A stretch of DNA of 64,000 bases from the NCBI GenBank assembly GCA_965208685.1, contig CBDBPL010000007.1:2232001-2296000 (forward strand). Reading direction: 5' to 3'. This document shows, one piece after another, positions 27,693 to 36,483 of the stretch (the stretch's first letter is position 1; every line of letters begins with the position of its first letter). Under the pieces are notes generated by a model. It searched no databases, had not been told where the DNA came from, and saw nothing but the letters and a program-made list of their open reading frames with translations. This DNA is from JAJEFO01 sp965208685. GTDB taxonomy: Bacteria > Pseudomonadota > Alphaproteobacteria > Rhodobacterales > Rhodobacteraceae. Position numbers and translations under genes: made by a program.

Positions 27693-27860
27693 TCAGAGCC
27701 CAATGAAATCAGCGTCCTGGGGCTCCGGTCCCGGGACGGCATGAGGCGGGTGTGCCTCGTCGCCGACGCCGGGATGCTCTCGAAGCGGCAGGTCGCGGCG
27801 GTCGAGGCCCGGAGGCGGAAGTACATTCTCGGCACGCGACTTCGAAGTTCGCAAATTGAA
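27693..27860 (+). pseudogene. IS1634-family transposase fragment
   Basis: The plus-strand frame reads LRSRDGMRRVCLVADAGML then AAVEARRRKYILGTRLRSSQ. This is the segment around the second catalytic aspartate of IS1634/IS4-type transposases, which usually reads VCLVADRGMIS followed by a YILGARMRS stretch. Only about 55 codons remain, without ends or flanking repeats. Confidence 0.65.
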
Positions 27861-27879
27861 CATGCGAGACGGCATTTCC

Positions 27880-28265
27880 GCCCACACGGCAGAGGTGAAC
27901 GTCCCAGGCCTTGCCGGATTCCTGCTTGCCAAGACCGCTGCCACACTTTCGCGCCGCAAGCCCAAGGACTGGAACAGACATGGCTCTGGCGATGCAGGCG
28001 GCCACGGCGGCCGCAAACTCCACGGCAAGGGAGCACTTCAGCGGGAGAGATCATCGCACTCCAAACCGCCCTCATCGACCTTCAGGCCAACTTCCAGGAT
28101 CTGGATGCCCAAGGATCCCGGGCATACGTCACCCAAGTTCACATGGACCATCCCGAACCCGATCCCGAAATGCAGGCTACCGACGTTGCCATCGCCGTCG
28201 AGGAGTCCTGCAAGGGCGTATGGCACTTCCCCAAACGGGGTGAGCAGATACCCGGACGGCACGTT
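27880..28265 (+). pseudogene. frameshifted nucleotidyltransferase (AbiEii/AbiGii-toxin-like) 3' part
   Basis: Two frames read consecutively. The first gives VPGLAGFLLAKTAATLSRRK and PKDWNRHGSGDAG (27891-28000), the conserved middle of AbiEii-like nucleotidyltransferases. The second gives ALQTALIDLQANFQDLDAQG, SRAYVTQVHMDHPEPDPEM and AIAVEESC (28045-28230), their usual C-terminus. A frame change around 28000-28040 and the missing N-terminal catalytic part make it dead. Such proteins are toxins of abortive-infection or toxin-antitoxin pairs; no antitoxin partner is visible. Confidence 0.65.
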
Positions 28266-28280
28266 GGCAGTCGCCGGGCC

Positions 28281-29138
28281 TCATGTGGTTGCTGACTTCC
28301 GCCGCAGAGCGATCAGACGATATTCGTGCGACCGCGCGAACTTTTCCGACCTTCCCGACTTGCGGACCAGCTTGTCCATTGAACGGCCGAAAACCATTTC
28401 TATGACCGTCGCGCGCAAAGGATAGCGCTGCTTCAGCACGGCACGGAAACGCCGCACGAAAGGCGCCAGCCTTTCTTCCTTGAGGCTTTCCAAGACAATG
28501 AATGTCGGTGTTATCGCGGCGGTTACATCCTTGTCGACCAGCACTTCGAACCGCCGCTGCCGCGCAACGGCCTCCAGGAATGCCGCATGAGTGCTTCGCC
28601 TGCTTTCCGGCGCATCCCTTTCAGCAGCATTGCGCAGGAAGTAGTCGAAAATCACGACACCCCGTTCGGCGTATTTCTCCACTTGCGCCAGCGCTGATTC
28701 CAACTCGATGTAGTGAAAGCTCTCCGCGAATAGGCAGAGATCAAACCGGTCACTCGTGGCAAGGTCTTCGAAAGTGGAATCGATCACCGGCGTGCCTTGC
28801 GGCAGACTCGCTCGCGCCATCTCGTTCATCTGCGTTGAAGGCGAAACGCAAGTCACATCGAAGCCCGCCCCGATCAGGCCTCTTGCATTTGCTCCAGTCC
28901 CCGATCCGACATCCAGTATCCTGCGCACGTCACCAGGCACCGTCCCGATGGTCTCGAGCAGTTTCTCGAAATACGCATGCTGAGCCTCCGCCAGCGCCTG
29001 CAACGACAACTCTTTGGGCAGGCCTTCCGGGAAATAGCCGTAATGCATGTAGCCGTGGCCGAGCACGAGCTCAGAGACCAGCGCCCCGATCTCCAATTCC
29101 ATGGGCTTGGGAACTGTCGCCGGCGCGAAAAGCTTCAA
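28281..29138 (-). CDS. class I SAM-dependent methyltransferase
   Basis: The 285-residue protein has SAM motif I ILDVGSGTGANARGL with LDVGSGTG at 75-82, a following acidic region and the motif-IV stretch FDLCLFAESFHYI. The start is TTG 29138: it has an excellent ribosome site (AAAGGAGG, 7 nt upstream), whereas the ATG at 29143 in the same site is out of frame and stops after two codons. The substrate is unknown. It stands isolated between decayed sequences on both sides, with no operon partner. Confidence 0.82.
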   Translation of the reverse strand: MKLFAPATVPKPMELEIGALVSELVLGHGYMHYGYFPEGLPKELSLQALAEAQHAYFEKLLETIGTVPGDVRRILDVGSGTGANARGLIGAGFDVTCVSPSTQMNEMARASLPQGTPVIDSTFEDLATSDRFDLCLFAESFHYIELESALAQVEKYAERGVVIFDYFLRNAAERDAPESRRSTHAAFLEAVARQRRFEVLVDKDVTAAITPTFIVLESLKEERLAPFVRRFRAVLKQRYPLRATVIEMVFGRSMDKLVRKSGRSEKFARSHEYRLIALRRKSATT

Positions 29139-29899
29139 GTCATCGCCTCCTTTCGCTCAATCTGGCCGGAATCCGTGTTCCCCCGCCGAGCCGGCCGCCA
29201 CCCTCTCCGGTGCCCGGCCGTCGCGGCATCTGCCAAGACTTCGCGGCCATGCGGCACTCCGATGAACCTGGACAGGTCGGACACGCTTCGGCAGCGCGAT
29301 GCCAATCTCGCGGGCGAATATGCAACTTTCGGGAAAATTGCCTTTGTTCCGCGTTTCGTTGACACGCTCAAAGTCGCTCCGGAGGCGCCAGGCGAACCGC
29401 TCCTGGGCCATTTGTCCTGCGGTGTCCATCGCGGCGGGCTGGCTCCGGTGAGGACGTTTCTCTCGACCCCAGAGACTTCTGTCGGTCCTTTGAATCCATT
29501 GCCTGCAACGGCGATCCGGCCCTGCGTCGCGTCGGCCTGGACCTCCTCACGAGCGCCGTGGAACGCCGCCTCGCCGAATGCCCGGACCGCCCATGTCGGG
29601 GTGTCTCCCAGAAGCGTGGTTTCGGAGCGCCATAGCTCCGCAGCTTTCGATACGTAGTTCTGCGTGTTCCCGTCCGGACCGTCCCTATTCGTCGCATGCC
29701 GGTAAGCCGAGCGCTCCGCCGCACTCGCACCTGAGCACTTTGAGATCGACAAAGACTGATGGAACTGGGGCGCCATTTGAAGTCAGCATACAGGGAAACC
29801 AAGGACGCAAAAGCGTCTCTTGAACACAAGTGAAGGATCCCGGCCCACAGTCCTACGCACGTCTGCCAGCACGACCGCCGGCAGATGCCGGCATGATGC
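29139..29899. other. decayed stretch, no intact gene
   Basis: Frames overlap in all registers without one that holds. On the minus strand near 29390-29440 three frames in turn give RWTPQDK, MAQERFAW and PGASGATLSV, faintly like the start of IS66/IS3 accessory transposase proteins after several indels. I would not call this a gene. Confidence 0.3.
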
Positions 29900-30290
29900 T
29901 GCGCGCCCACACCCCGGATCGTGCCGGGCATCGCCAACTCCGCGGCGCCGGCTCAGCGGGATTCGACGATGCGAAGATGCGGGCCTGGTCGATCGCTTCG
30001 GGGCAGAAGCCAGCTAATCTGGCAATCCAGCGTCGCCAGGCATCCCGACCGTTCCCGCGCGAGCGACAGTGGGTACGCGTCGGACACCTGGGGCCGCCCG
30101 GTGCTCCGCAAGTCGTCGGCAAACGATGCCGACACGCAATCGACATAGTTGGGCCAGAATTCGTGGCCGTCCATGGCGGTGATGGCCGGCAGCAGGATGA
30201 GCGCTTCGGGTGGCGAAACCGCGTCGGACGTGAACGCGGGATTGAATGACAGCCTGACAAACCCTGGTTGGGTCAACGGACAGGTCGCCC
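29900..30290 (-). pseudogene. decayed gene of unknown family
   Basis: The minus strand from about 30276 down to 30100 has clear third-position G/C bias and reads ALILLPAITAMDGHEFWP, NYVDCVSASFADDLR and STGRPQVSDAYPLSLAR. The coding-like signal then moves to another frame reading GFCPEAIDQARIFASSNP. So an indel interrupts a formerly coding sequence. I do not recognise the family. Confidence 0.4.
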
Positions 30291-30316
30291 GGCCCGGCGA
30301 AGCTTCCCGTTCGAAC

Positions 30317-30780
30317 CATGCGTGCGCAACGTCGTGGTGGACGGCGTCAAGACCGACATGCGCCGAAAGGTACAGGGGCGGTCGAGGCTGTTTCTGCAGG
30401 GCATCGAAGGCTGGATTCGCGACGAGGAGATTTCTGAACCGCTGGCCAGTTCACGTGAAGTGCTCCTTCTGCAGAATCCTGGATTCGGGAATGCCGAATT
30501 GCCGCTGGACTTTCGGGAGATCGGGAATTTTGCCAAGTTCTACCAACACATGCAGGAGGAACAGGACCTTGAAGAGGTGGTCGTCGTCAACACTTCGTTC
30601 GGTGGTTGGATCGCAGCTGATGGCCAGCTGGAGTTGCGAGAGAATCAGCACGCTGGTGCTGTCGAACCCGTTCGGCATTCGCGTCAGCGATGATCCGGCC
30701 GTGCGTGACATCCAGGACATCTACGCCATGTCGCAGGCCGAAGTTGCGTAGGCATTCTGTCGTGACCCGGAGGCCTGGAA
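30317..30780 (+). pseudogene. frameshifted alpha/beta-fold hydrolase
   Basis: One frame gives RSRLFLQGIEGW, VLLLQNPGFGNAELPLDFRE and VVVVNTSFGGWIAAD, matching the HG oxyanion region, the PGFG(N/K)SE loop and the nucleophile elbow (G-x-S-x-G seen as NTSFGG) of alpha/beta hydrolases. After about 30620 the match continues in another frame as LVLSNPFGIRVSDDPAVRD and IYAMSQAEVA, then an in-frame TAG at 30749-30751 is followed by AFCRDPEAWKFSEGP. One indel and one nonsense codon make it non-functional; the C-terminal half is missing. Confidence 0.7.
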
Positions 30781-30782
30781 GT

Positions 30783-31565
30783 TCAGCGAAGGCCCTCTTC
30801 CCCGGGAGCATGAAGTTTCGGGCCGCGCCCGGAGATGGGTTCCAGCGCATCTGAAACGTCCCGGCTGGGGGCGTCGTGTACATTGGCGATGCGTGCCACG
30901 GCCGGATTTGCCCACTGAACGGCGTTGACCAGGACACGGCGAATGTTCTCGTCGTAGTAGGTCGGATAGGTCTCATGCCCAGGCCGGAAATAGAAGACCC
31001 TTCCGGCGCCGCGACGATAGGTCAGCCCGGACCGAAACGCCTCTCCGCCCTGAAACCAGCTTATGAACACCGTTTCCAACGGTTCGGGCACTGCGAACGG
31101 CTCGCCATACATCTCTTCGCTTTCCAGGTCGAAATGATCGGGCAATCCTCGCGCGATCGGATGACCGCGCGCCGTGACCCAAATCCGTTCGCGTTCGCCG
31201 GCCTCCCGCCAGGTCAGATTGCACGGAGTGCCCATCAGCCTCTTGAAGATCTTCGAGAAATGCGCTGAGTGCAAAAGGATCAGCCCCATGCCACTCCAGA
31301 CGGCATCGGCGACCCGATCCACGACAGCATCGGCGACCTCGCCATGCGCGGCGTGGCCCCACCAAAGCAACACATCCGTCTGATCAATCCGCGCGGCGGG
31401 CAGCCCGTGCTCGGCCTCTTGCAATGTTGCCGTCGTGGCCGCGATTTCCGTGTCCGCGTTCAGCGCCTGCGCGATGCAATTGTGCATGCCGTCCGGGTAG
31501 ATCGCGGCGACCGCTTCGTTGGTTTGTTCATGGACATTTTCGCCCCAGACGACCGCGCGTATCAC
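30783..31565 (-). CDS. ThuA-domain protein (trehalose-utilization type)
   Basis: A 260-residue glutamine-amidotransferase-like ThuA protein: MIRAVVWGENVHEQTNEAV at the start, DVLLWWGHAAHGEVAD, then LILLHSAHFSKIFKRLMG in place of the amidotransferase nucleophile loop, and GRVFYFRPGHETYPTY. ThuA and ThuB of rhizobia convert disaccharides such as trehalose to their 3-keto forms. Here it is the last gene of a MalEFGK-type operon. The ThuB-like role might be taken by another dehydrogenase, since no Gfo/Idh gene is present. It lies 15 nt after the LacI gene. Confidence 0.88.
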   Translation of the reverse strand: MIRAVVWGENVHEQTNEAVAAIYPDGMHNCIAQALNADTEIAATTATLQEAEHGLPAARIDQTDVLLWWGHAAHGEVADAVVDRVADAVWSGMGLILLHSAHFSKIFKRLMGTPCNLTWREAGERERIWVTARGHPIARGLPDHFDLESEEMYGEPFAVPEPLETVFISWFQGGEAFRSGLTYRRGAGRVFYFRPGHETYPTYYDENIRRVLVNAVQWANPAVARIANVHDAPSRDVSDALEPISGRGPKLHAPGEEGLR

Positions 31566-31580
31566 AAGCGACCCTCCTTG

Positions 31581-32609
31581 TCACTCTGAGCTTCGCGGCG
31601 CGGCGGTGCTGCTCCGCGCAACCAGCATTGGCGGGATGATCTCAGGCTCGCTGGCGTCAGCTTCGTTGTCGAGAATCGAGATCAGCTTCTTGCACGCCAG
31701 GCGGCCCCATTCGCGGCGGGGCAACCGGACGCTCGAAAGGCCTGGATAGAAGACTGCCGCGTAGGGCATGTCGTCAAAGCCGATTACCGAGATGTCTTCC
31801 GGGACGCGAATTCCAGCTCTCACGAGCCCATGCATCAAACCCGTGGCCGTCTCGTCGTTGTGAACGAACACCGCGGTCGGCAGATCGCCAGCATCGATCA
31901 ATTTCGTTGCCGCTTGCAGCCCGAAATCGACCGAGAGCGCACCGATGATATTGCGATCGCCTCGGCGCGGAATGCCCGCGTCGATCAGTGCCTCGTTGAA
32001 CCCGCGAAACCGGCGCTCGAAGCCATTCATGTGCAAGGGCCCGCAGACCTGAACGAGATCCCTGTGCTCCAGCTCGACAAGATGCTCCGCCGCCAACCGT
32101 CCGCCCAGAACGTCATCTGTCCGCACCGTCGGAAGCTCGACTTCCTTATGGCCTCCGCAGGAGACCACAGGCGGTCCGAAATACGCACCATCCGCGTCGC
32201 TTGGCAGCAGACCCTCCAGGAAACCGTTTGTGTTCAGGATCAATCCATCCGCCTGGTTCAGCAGCAGCATGTCCGAGAACGCGCGTTCGGAGTCGGCATC
32301 CTCGGACGTATCGCCAATCAGCAGCACATATCCATGCGACCGCGCTTCCTCTTCGATGCCCTTGAAGAACTCTGCGTAGAATGCATTTGTGATCTCGGAC
32401 ACAAGAACGAGCAGCCTCCTGCTTCTGCCGCGTCGCAATTCAGCGGCGGCGCGGTTGGCCCGATAGCCCAGGCGTTTCATCACGCCGATGACGTGGTCGC
32501 GGGTCTCGGCCTTCACGCTGCCAGGCCGCGACATCACGCGCGACACCGTGGCATTCGACACTCCCGCCACGCGCGCAACATCGTTCACAGTTGGTCTCTT
32601 GGCGTTCAT
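31581..32609 (-). CDS. LacI-family transcriptional regulator
   Basis: The 342-residue repressor has the LacI DNA-binding start (PTVNDVARVAGVSNATVSRV, with the hinge AAAELRRGRSRRLLVLV) and a periplasmic-binding-type effector domain. It is inside the operon it probably controls: tandem LacI-type operators lie before the first gene at 37825-37859, giving autoregulation. The spacing to ThuA is 15 nt and to the ATPase upstream 21 nt. Confidence 0.93.
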   Translation of the reverse strand: MNAKRPTVNDVARVAGVSNATVSRVMSRPGSVKAETRDHVIGVMKRLGYRANRAAAELRRGRSRRLLVLVSEITNAFYAEFFKGIEEEARSHGYVLLIGDTSEDADSERAFSDMLLLNQADGLILNTNGFLEGLLPSDADGAYFGPPVVSCGGHKEVELPTVRTDDVLGGRLAAEHLVELEHRDLVQVCGPLHMNGFERRFRGFNEALIDAGIPRRGDRNIIGALSVDFGLQAATKLIDAGDLPTAVFVHNDETATGLMHGLVRAGIRVPEDISVIGFDDMPYAAVFYPGLSSVRLPRREWGRLACKKLISILDNEADASEPEIIPPMLVARSSTAAPRSSE

Positions 32610-32630
32610 CTTCTCGCTGCCTGTCTTCGG

Positions 32631-33635
32631 TCAGGCCGCAATCGGCCGTCCGACTTCGTCGAATCTATGGATGAATTCCAGCTGCGGCCGCAGGTGCACG
32701 ATGTCGCCCACTTGATGCGCGTGCTGACCGTCCAGGCTGACGGTCAGAGCACCTGCGTCAGGCACATTCACATGGAGGATCGTGTCATGACCAAGCCGCT
32801 CGACCAGGGTTACGCGGCCCTCCCAGGCGTCGTCGCCCTGCCCAATGGCGAAATGTTCGGGGCGAACGCCCAAGGTCTTGGCGCCAACGGCCCCTGCGTA
32901 TCGGCCCTTGATAAAGTTCATCTTGGGAGAGCCGATGAATCCTGCCACGAACTCTGTCTCCGGATGATTGTACAAATCCATCGGGCTGCCAACCTGCTCG
33001 ACATTGCCGTCGTTCAAGACCGCGATCCGATCCGCCATGGTCATCGCTTCCACTTGATCGTGAGTCACGTAAACCATCGTTGTATTCATGCGCTGGTGCA
33101 GTTCGCTGATCTCGACCCGCGTTTCCGAACGCAACGCGGCGTCGAGATTCGACAAGGGCTCGTCCAGCAAGAACACCTGCGGGTTTCGCACGATCGCGCG
33201 GCCAATGGCTACGCGCTGGCGCTGCCCGCCGGAGAGCTGCCCGGGCTTGCGATCCAGAAACGGGCCGAGTTTCAACGCGTCGGCCGCTTCCTTCACCTTT
33301 TGCGCAATTTCGTCCTTCGGGCGGCGCTCAAGACTCAGCGAGAAACCCATGTTTTGCGCCACGGTCATCTGCGGGTAGAGCGCATAGGACTGGAATACCA
33401 TCGCGATGTCGCGCTGGCGCGGCGACAGGTCGTTGGCGCGTTTGTTGCCGATCATGACGTCTCCGCCGGTTACCTTCTCCAGCCCTGCGATCATGCGCAG
33501 CAGAGTGGATTTTCCACATCCGGAAGGTCCGACGAAGACGACGAATTCGCCATCCGCAATTGACAGGTTGATGTCGTGCAGGACCTCGACGTCGCCATAG
33601 GCCTTCGACAAATTGACCAATTCAACACCGGCCAC
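32631..33635 (-). CDS. sugar ABC transporter ATPase (MalK/UgpC type)
   Basis: The 334-residue ATPase has Walker A GPSGCGKST, Q-loop MVFQSYALYP, signature QLSGGQRQRVAIGRA, Walker B VFLLDEPLSNLDA and H-loop YVTHDQVEAMTMAD, plus the C-terminal OB-type TOBE domain (LGVRPEHF) of the MalK/UgpC group. It powers the permease pair encoded upstream in the operon. The regulatory domain could receive inducer-exclusion-type signals, but nothing in the sequence shows that directly. Confidence 0.95.
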   Translation of the reverse strand: MAGVELVNLSKAYGDVEVLHDINLSIADGEFVVFVGPSGCGKSTLLRMIAGLEKVTGGDVMIGNKRANDLSPRQRDIAMVFQSYALYPQMTVAQNMGFSLSLERRPKDEIAQKVKEAADALKLGPFLDRKPGQLSGGQRQRVAIGRAIVRNPQVFLLDEPLSNLDAALRSETRVEISELHQRMNTTMVYVTHDQVEAMTMADRIAVLNDGNVEQVGSPMDLYNHPETEFVAGFIGSPKMNFIKGRYAGAVGAKTLGVRPEHFAIGQGDDAWEGRVTLVERLGHDTILHVNVPDAGALTVSLDGQHAHQVGDIVHLRPQLEFIHRFDEVGRPIAA

Positions 33636-33646
33636 TTCTTCCCCTC

Positions 33647-34675
33647 CTATCCTGCCGCCTGCGGCGCGCGTATGATCTTGCGGACCGTGTCCAACGACGC
33701 AACCTGAAGGTGCCTCGCCTGTGAGCCGGAAAGGATCGCCCGCACATCATGGACGATCATGTCTCCAATGAGGTGGCGTCCGCCTTCAACTGCGGCCGCC
33801 CGATGAGGCGACCAGACTACATTCCGGGCTTGTCGCCATGTGGCACGCTTGGAAACGGGCTCGCGGGGGAAGACGTCGCTGGCCAGACGGATGTGCCCGG
33901 CTTCGGCGGCCTCCACCAGGGCATCGAAATCCACCAGGTGCGAACGGCTTATGACGACAACCAGGACTCCGCGCGGAATCTTCTCGATCAGGCCACGAGA
34001 CACGAGCTGATAGTTCTCGTCAGTAGGCACTGCCGCGATCACCACGCAACGACAGGTCGTGAGCACCTCCTCCAACTCGCCGAAACTGACGCCTTCAAAT
34101 GACGCGCCCGACGATTTGAGCCAAGGGTCGAACGCACGGACCTGCGGCGCGAAGGGCTGCAACAGGCGCATGCACTCCTGCGCGATGGACCCAAATCCCA
34201 CAAACCCGATGGTCTGCCCATAGAGCGAGAAATCGGTGCCGATGTTGTCGTTGAACCAACGCTCCGTACCGGCCCGGAACCGCTCATGCTCGTCCACGAT
34301 GCCGCGCCCGCCCGCAATCATGAGGCCCAGCGCCATCTCGGCCACCGAGCGGCGGAAGCCCGGCGCGCAGGACAACACCTCTATTCCGCGTTCGACGCAC
34401 GCGTCATAGTCGAGGCCCGCCTGAAAGGTGCCGGACACCTCGATCACGGCCTTGAGTTCGGGGGCGCTGTCCAGCTCCAGCCGCGTCAATTCCGGTCTTG
34501 CCGCGATCACGAACTCTGCCTTGGGCAGCGCACCGAGAAACGCGTCGCGATCCATTGGACAGTTCACGCCACCGTGGATCTTGCAGAGCGTTCCAAGCTC
34601 GGCATATGCGCTGGGACGAAACAGCTCTTCGACCTGGCGGAAGTGCTGATCCATGATGAGAACCGGCTTTGACAT
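33647..34675 (-). CDS. D-isomer-specific 2-hydroxyacid dehydrogenase family protein
   Basis: A 342-residue NAD(P)-dependent dehydrogenase. The nucleotide motif is GFVGFGSIAQECMRLL; the catalytic arginine is in VVISRSHLVD, the glutamate in SDVFPREPVS and the histidine in NVVWSPHRAA, the standard R-E-H set. It lies between the permease and ATPase genes of the sugar operon, so it likely acts on a sugar-derived 2-keto or 2-hydroxy acid. The precise substrate is not readable. Confidence 0.88.
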   Translation of the reverse strand: MSKPVLIMDQHFRQVEELFRPSAYAELGTLCKIHGGVNCPMDRDAFLGALPKAEFVIAARPELTRLELDSAPELKAVIEVSGTFQAGLDYDACVERGIEVLSCAPGFRRSVAEMALGLMIAGGRGIVDEHERFRAGTERWFNDNIGTDFSLYGQTIGFVGFGSIAQECMRLLQPFAPQVRAFDPWLKSSGASFEGVSFGELEEVLTTCRCVVIAAVPTDENYQLVSRGLIEKIPRGVLVVVISRSHLVDFDALVEAAEAGHIRLASDVFPREPVSKRATWRQARNVVWSPHRAAAVEGGRHLIGDMIVHDVRAILSGSQARHLQVASLDTVRKIIRAPQAAG

Positions 34676-34683
34676 GTCGAACT

Positions 34684-35493
34684 CTATTTCACGGCGCCCG
34701 CGGTCATCCCGCGCACAAAGTGCCGCTGGAAGAACAGGAACAGCAGAACCACAGGGATCGCCATGATCACTGTCCCGCTGGAGAGCCCCGTGACGTCCCG
34801 CGTCAACGTGCCTTGAAAGTTCAAGAGCCCCACTGAAAGCGTGCGCATTTCGTCCCGCGTCAACAACAGCAGGCGCAGCAGCAAGTCATTCCAGCTCCAA
34901 AGGAACTCCAGCAGCGCCGTTGTCACCACGGCGGGCGTGGCAATCGGCATGACAACGCGGCGATAGATCTGAAACTCGGTGGCACCGTCGATCCGGGCGG
35001 CCTCGTGCAACTCCTTGGGAACCGCGACGAAGTAGGACGAGAACAAGAACACAAAGACCGACACGGCAAGCGCGAGATCAGCGAAGATCACGCCGAGATG
35101 CGTATTCACAAGGCCGAACCCCCGCACGATCTGGAAGAGCGGCAGCACGATCGCCGTCACCGGGACCATGAGCCCGATCAGGAACAGCACCTGCAGCACG
35201 AGCTTGCCGCGGAACTCGATAAAGACCATGGCATAAGCCGCCAGCGAAGCGATCGCGATCATCACCACCGCGTCCACTGCCGAGATAATCAACGTGTTGA
35301 AGAAGTAGCCGCTGAAACCGCCGTCGATCCAGACGCGAACATAGTGCTCGAGGGTCGGGCTGACCGGCGGCGCCCAGGGCGGGTTCCCTAACTCGGTCGT
35401 GGGCTTGAGCGAGGTGAAAACCGTCAGGATCAGGGGCGAGACCATCAGGATGGCGATCACGCCAAGAACAAAGAGAAGGAGCCAGCGTCCCAT
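34684..35493 (-). CDS. carbohydrate ABC transporter permease (MalG type)
   Basis: A 269-residue inner-membrane protein with six helices and the EAA loop typical of MalG-type subunits, here VPKELHEAARIDGATEFQIY followed by RRVVMPIATPAVV. It pairs with the MalF-type permease whose stop directly adjoins its start (35493/35494). Together they make the translocation path for the binding protein encoded first in the operon. Confidence 0.94.
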   Translation of the reverse strand: MGRWLLLFVLGVIAILMVSPLILTVFTSLKPTTELGNPPWAPPVSPTLEHYVRVWIDGGFSGYFFNTLIISAVDAVVMIAIASLAAYAMVFIEFRGKLVLQVLFLIGLMVPVTAIVLPLFQIVRGFGLVNTHLGVIFADLALAVSVFVFLFSSYFVAVPKELHEAARIDGATEFQIYRRVVMPIATPAVVTTALLEFLWSWNDLLLRLLLLTRDEMRTLSVGLLNFQGTLTRDVTGLSSGTVIMAIPVVLLFLFFQRHFVRGMTAGAVK

Positions 35494-36381
35494 CTAGCGG
35501 TTCTCCTTGCTTTGGATCTGCATGTAGACAACCGTGGCGAGGCTGACGATGACGAGCAAGGCGACGCCGATTGCCGAGCCGTAGCCATACTGGTTCTCCA
35601 GGGCGCCGCGCTTGTACATGTAGGTCGAAAGAATCTCGCTGAAACGAATGGGTCCGCCCTGCGTCGTTGCCCAGACGATGTCGAACACCTTGAAGGATTG
35701 CGTCAGCGTCAGGATGAAAACGACCGCCGTGACCGGGCGCAAAGCCGGCAAGGTCACATGGCGGAAGGACTGGAAGGCGTTCGCGCCATCCACATGGGCC
35801 GCTTCATAGAGGTTTTCGTCAACGGCCTGAAGTCCCGCAAGGAAGATGACAACGCTCAGCCCGATGGTTGACCAGCTATGCGCCAGCGCGAGCGCGTACA
35901 GCACCGCGTCCGGGCTGCCGAGCCATGGCGTCGCAAGACCGCCAAGGCCGACGACTTCAAGGACCTGGTTGATTGCGCCCGTCGGCTGGTACAGCCAACG
36001 CCAGATCGTCGCGACCGCCATTGGAGAGATCACCACCGGCAGCACGATGCAGGTTTGTATGAGCAGGCGCGCCTTCCAGACACGTGCCAGCATTGCGGCG
36101 ATCACCAGCCCGAGGCCGACATTGATCACGATGACCACCCCGGACCAGACAAAGGTGTTTCGAAAGGCGGCCCAGAAGATCTTGTCGGTGAACAGCCGTT
36201 CGTAGTTCGCAAGTCCGACAAAGTTGCGTTCCCGGCTGATACCGTCCCAATCCGTGAAGGAATACTCCACCACCGAAATTGTCGGGTAGATTGCAAAGAG
36301 GATGTAGATCGTCAGCGCGGGCAGCAGAAACAGAAACAGGTTCAGCCGCTGCGCCCACCTGGACTCGGGATCAAGGAACAT
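35494..36381 (-). CDS. carbohydrate ABC transporter permease (MalF/UgpA type)
   Basis: A 295-residue permease with six predicted helices. The EAA loop is VDENLYEAAHVDGANAFQSF, followed by RHVTLPALRPV, where the MalK-type ATPase docks. It follows the binding-protein gene after a 102-nt spacer containing a stem-loop and abuts the MalG-type gene. Confidence 0.94.
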   Translation of the reverse strand: MFLDPESRWAQRLNLFLFLLPALTIYILFAIYPTISVVEYSFTDWDGISRERNFVGLANYERLFTDKIFWAAFRNTFVWSGVVIVINVGLGLVIAAMLARVWKARLLIQTCIVLPVVISPMAVATIWRWLYQPTGAINQVLEVVGLGGLATPWLGSPDAVLYALALAHSWSTIGLSVVIFLAGLQAVDENLYEAAHVDGANAFQSFRHVTLPALRPVTAVVFILTLTQSFKVFDIVWATTQGGPIRFSEILSTYMYKRGALENQYGYGSAIGVALLVIVSLATVVYMQIQSKENR

Positions 36382-36429
36382 CTCGCCACTCCCGGTGGTT
36401 GGATGATTGCCGGGTCGTTGAGACCCGCC

Positions 36430-36456
36430 CCCGGCGAAGACTTGGGCCTCGCCGGG
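36430..36456 (-). terminator. intercistronic stem-loop between binding-protein and permease genes
   Basis: CCCGGCGA at 36430-36437 pairs exactly with TCGCCGGG at 36449-36456 around an 11-nt loop. No T-run follows. It probably protects the binding-protein message or reduces read-through into the permease genes, matching the hairpin after the binding-protein gene of the first sugar operon. Confidence 0.55.
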
Positions 36457-36483
36457 AGCAATTCGGGAGCATGCGACTGACTG

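Noticed and set aside
32631..33563. Long plus-strand frame across the LacI and MalK-type genes (31830-33563)
   Set aside because: It is antisense to two clear genes and has no family resemblance.
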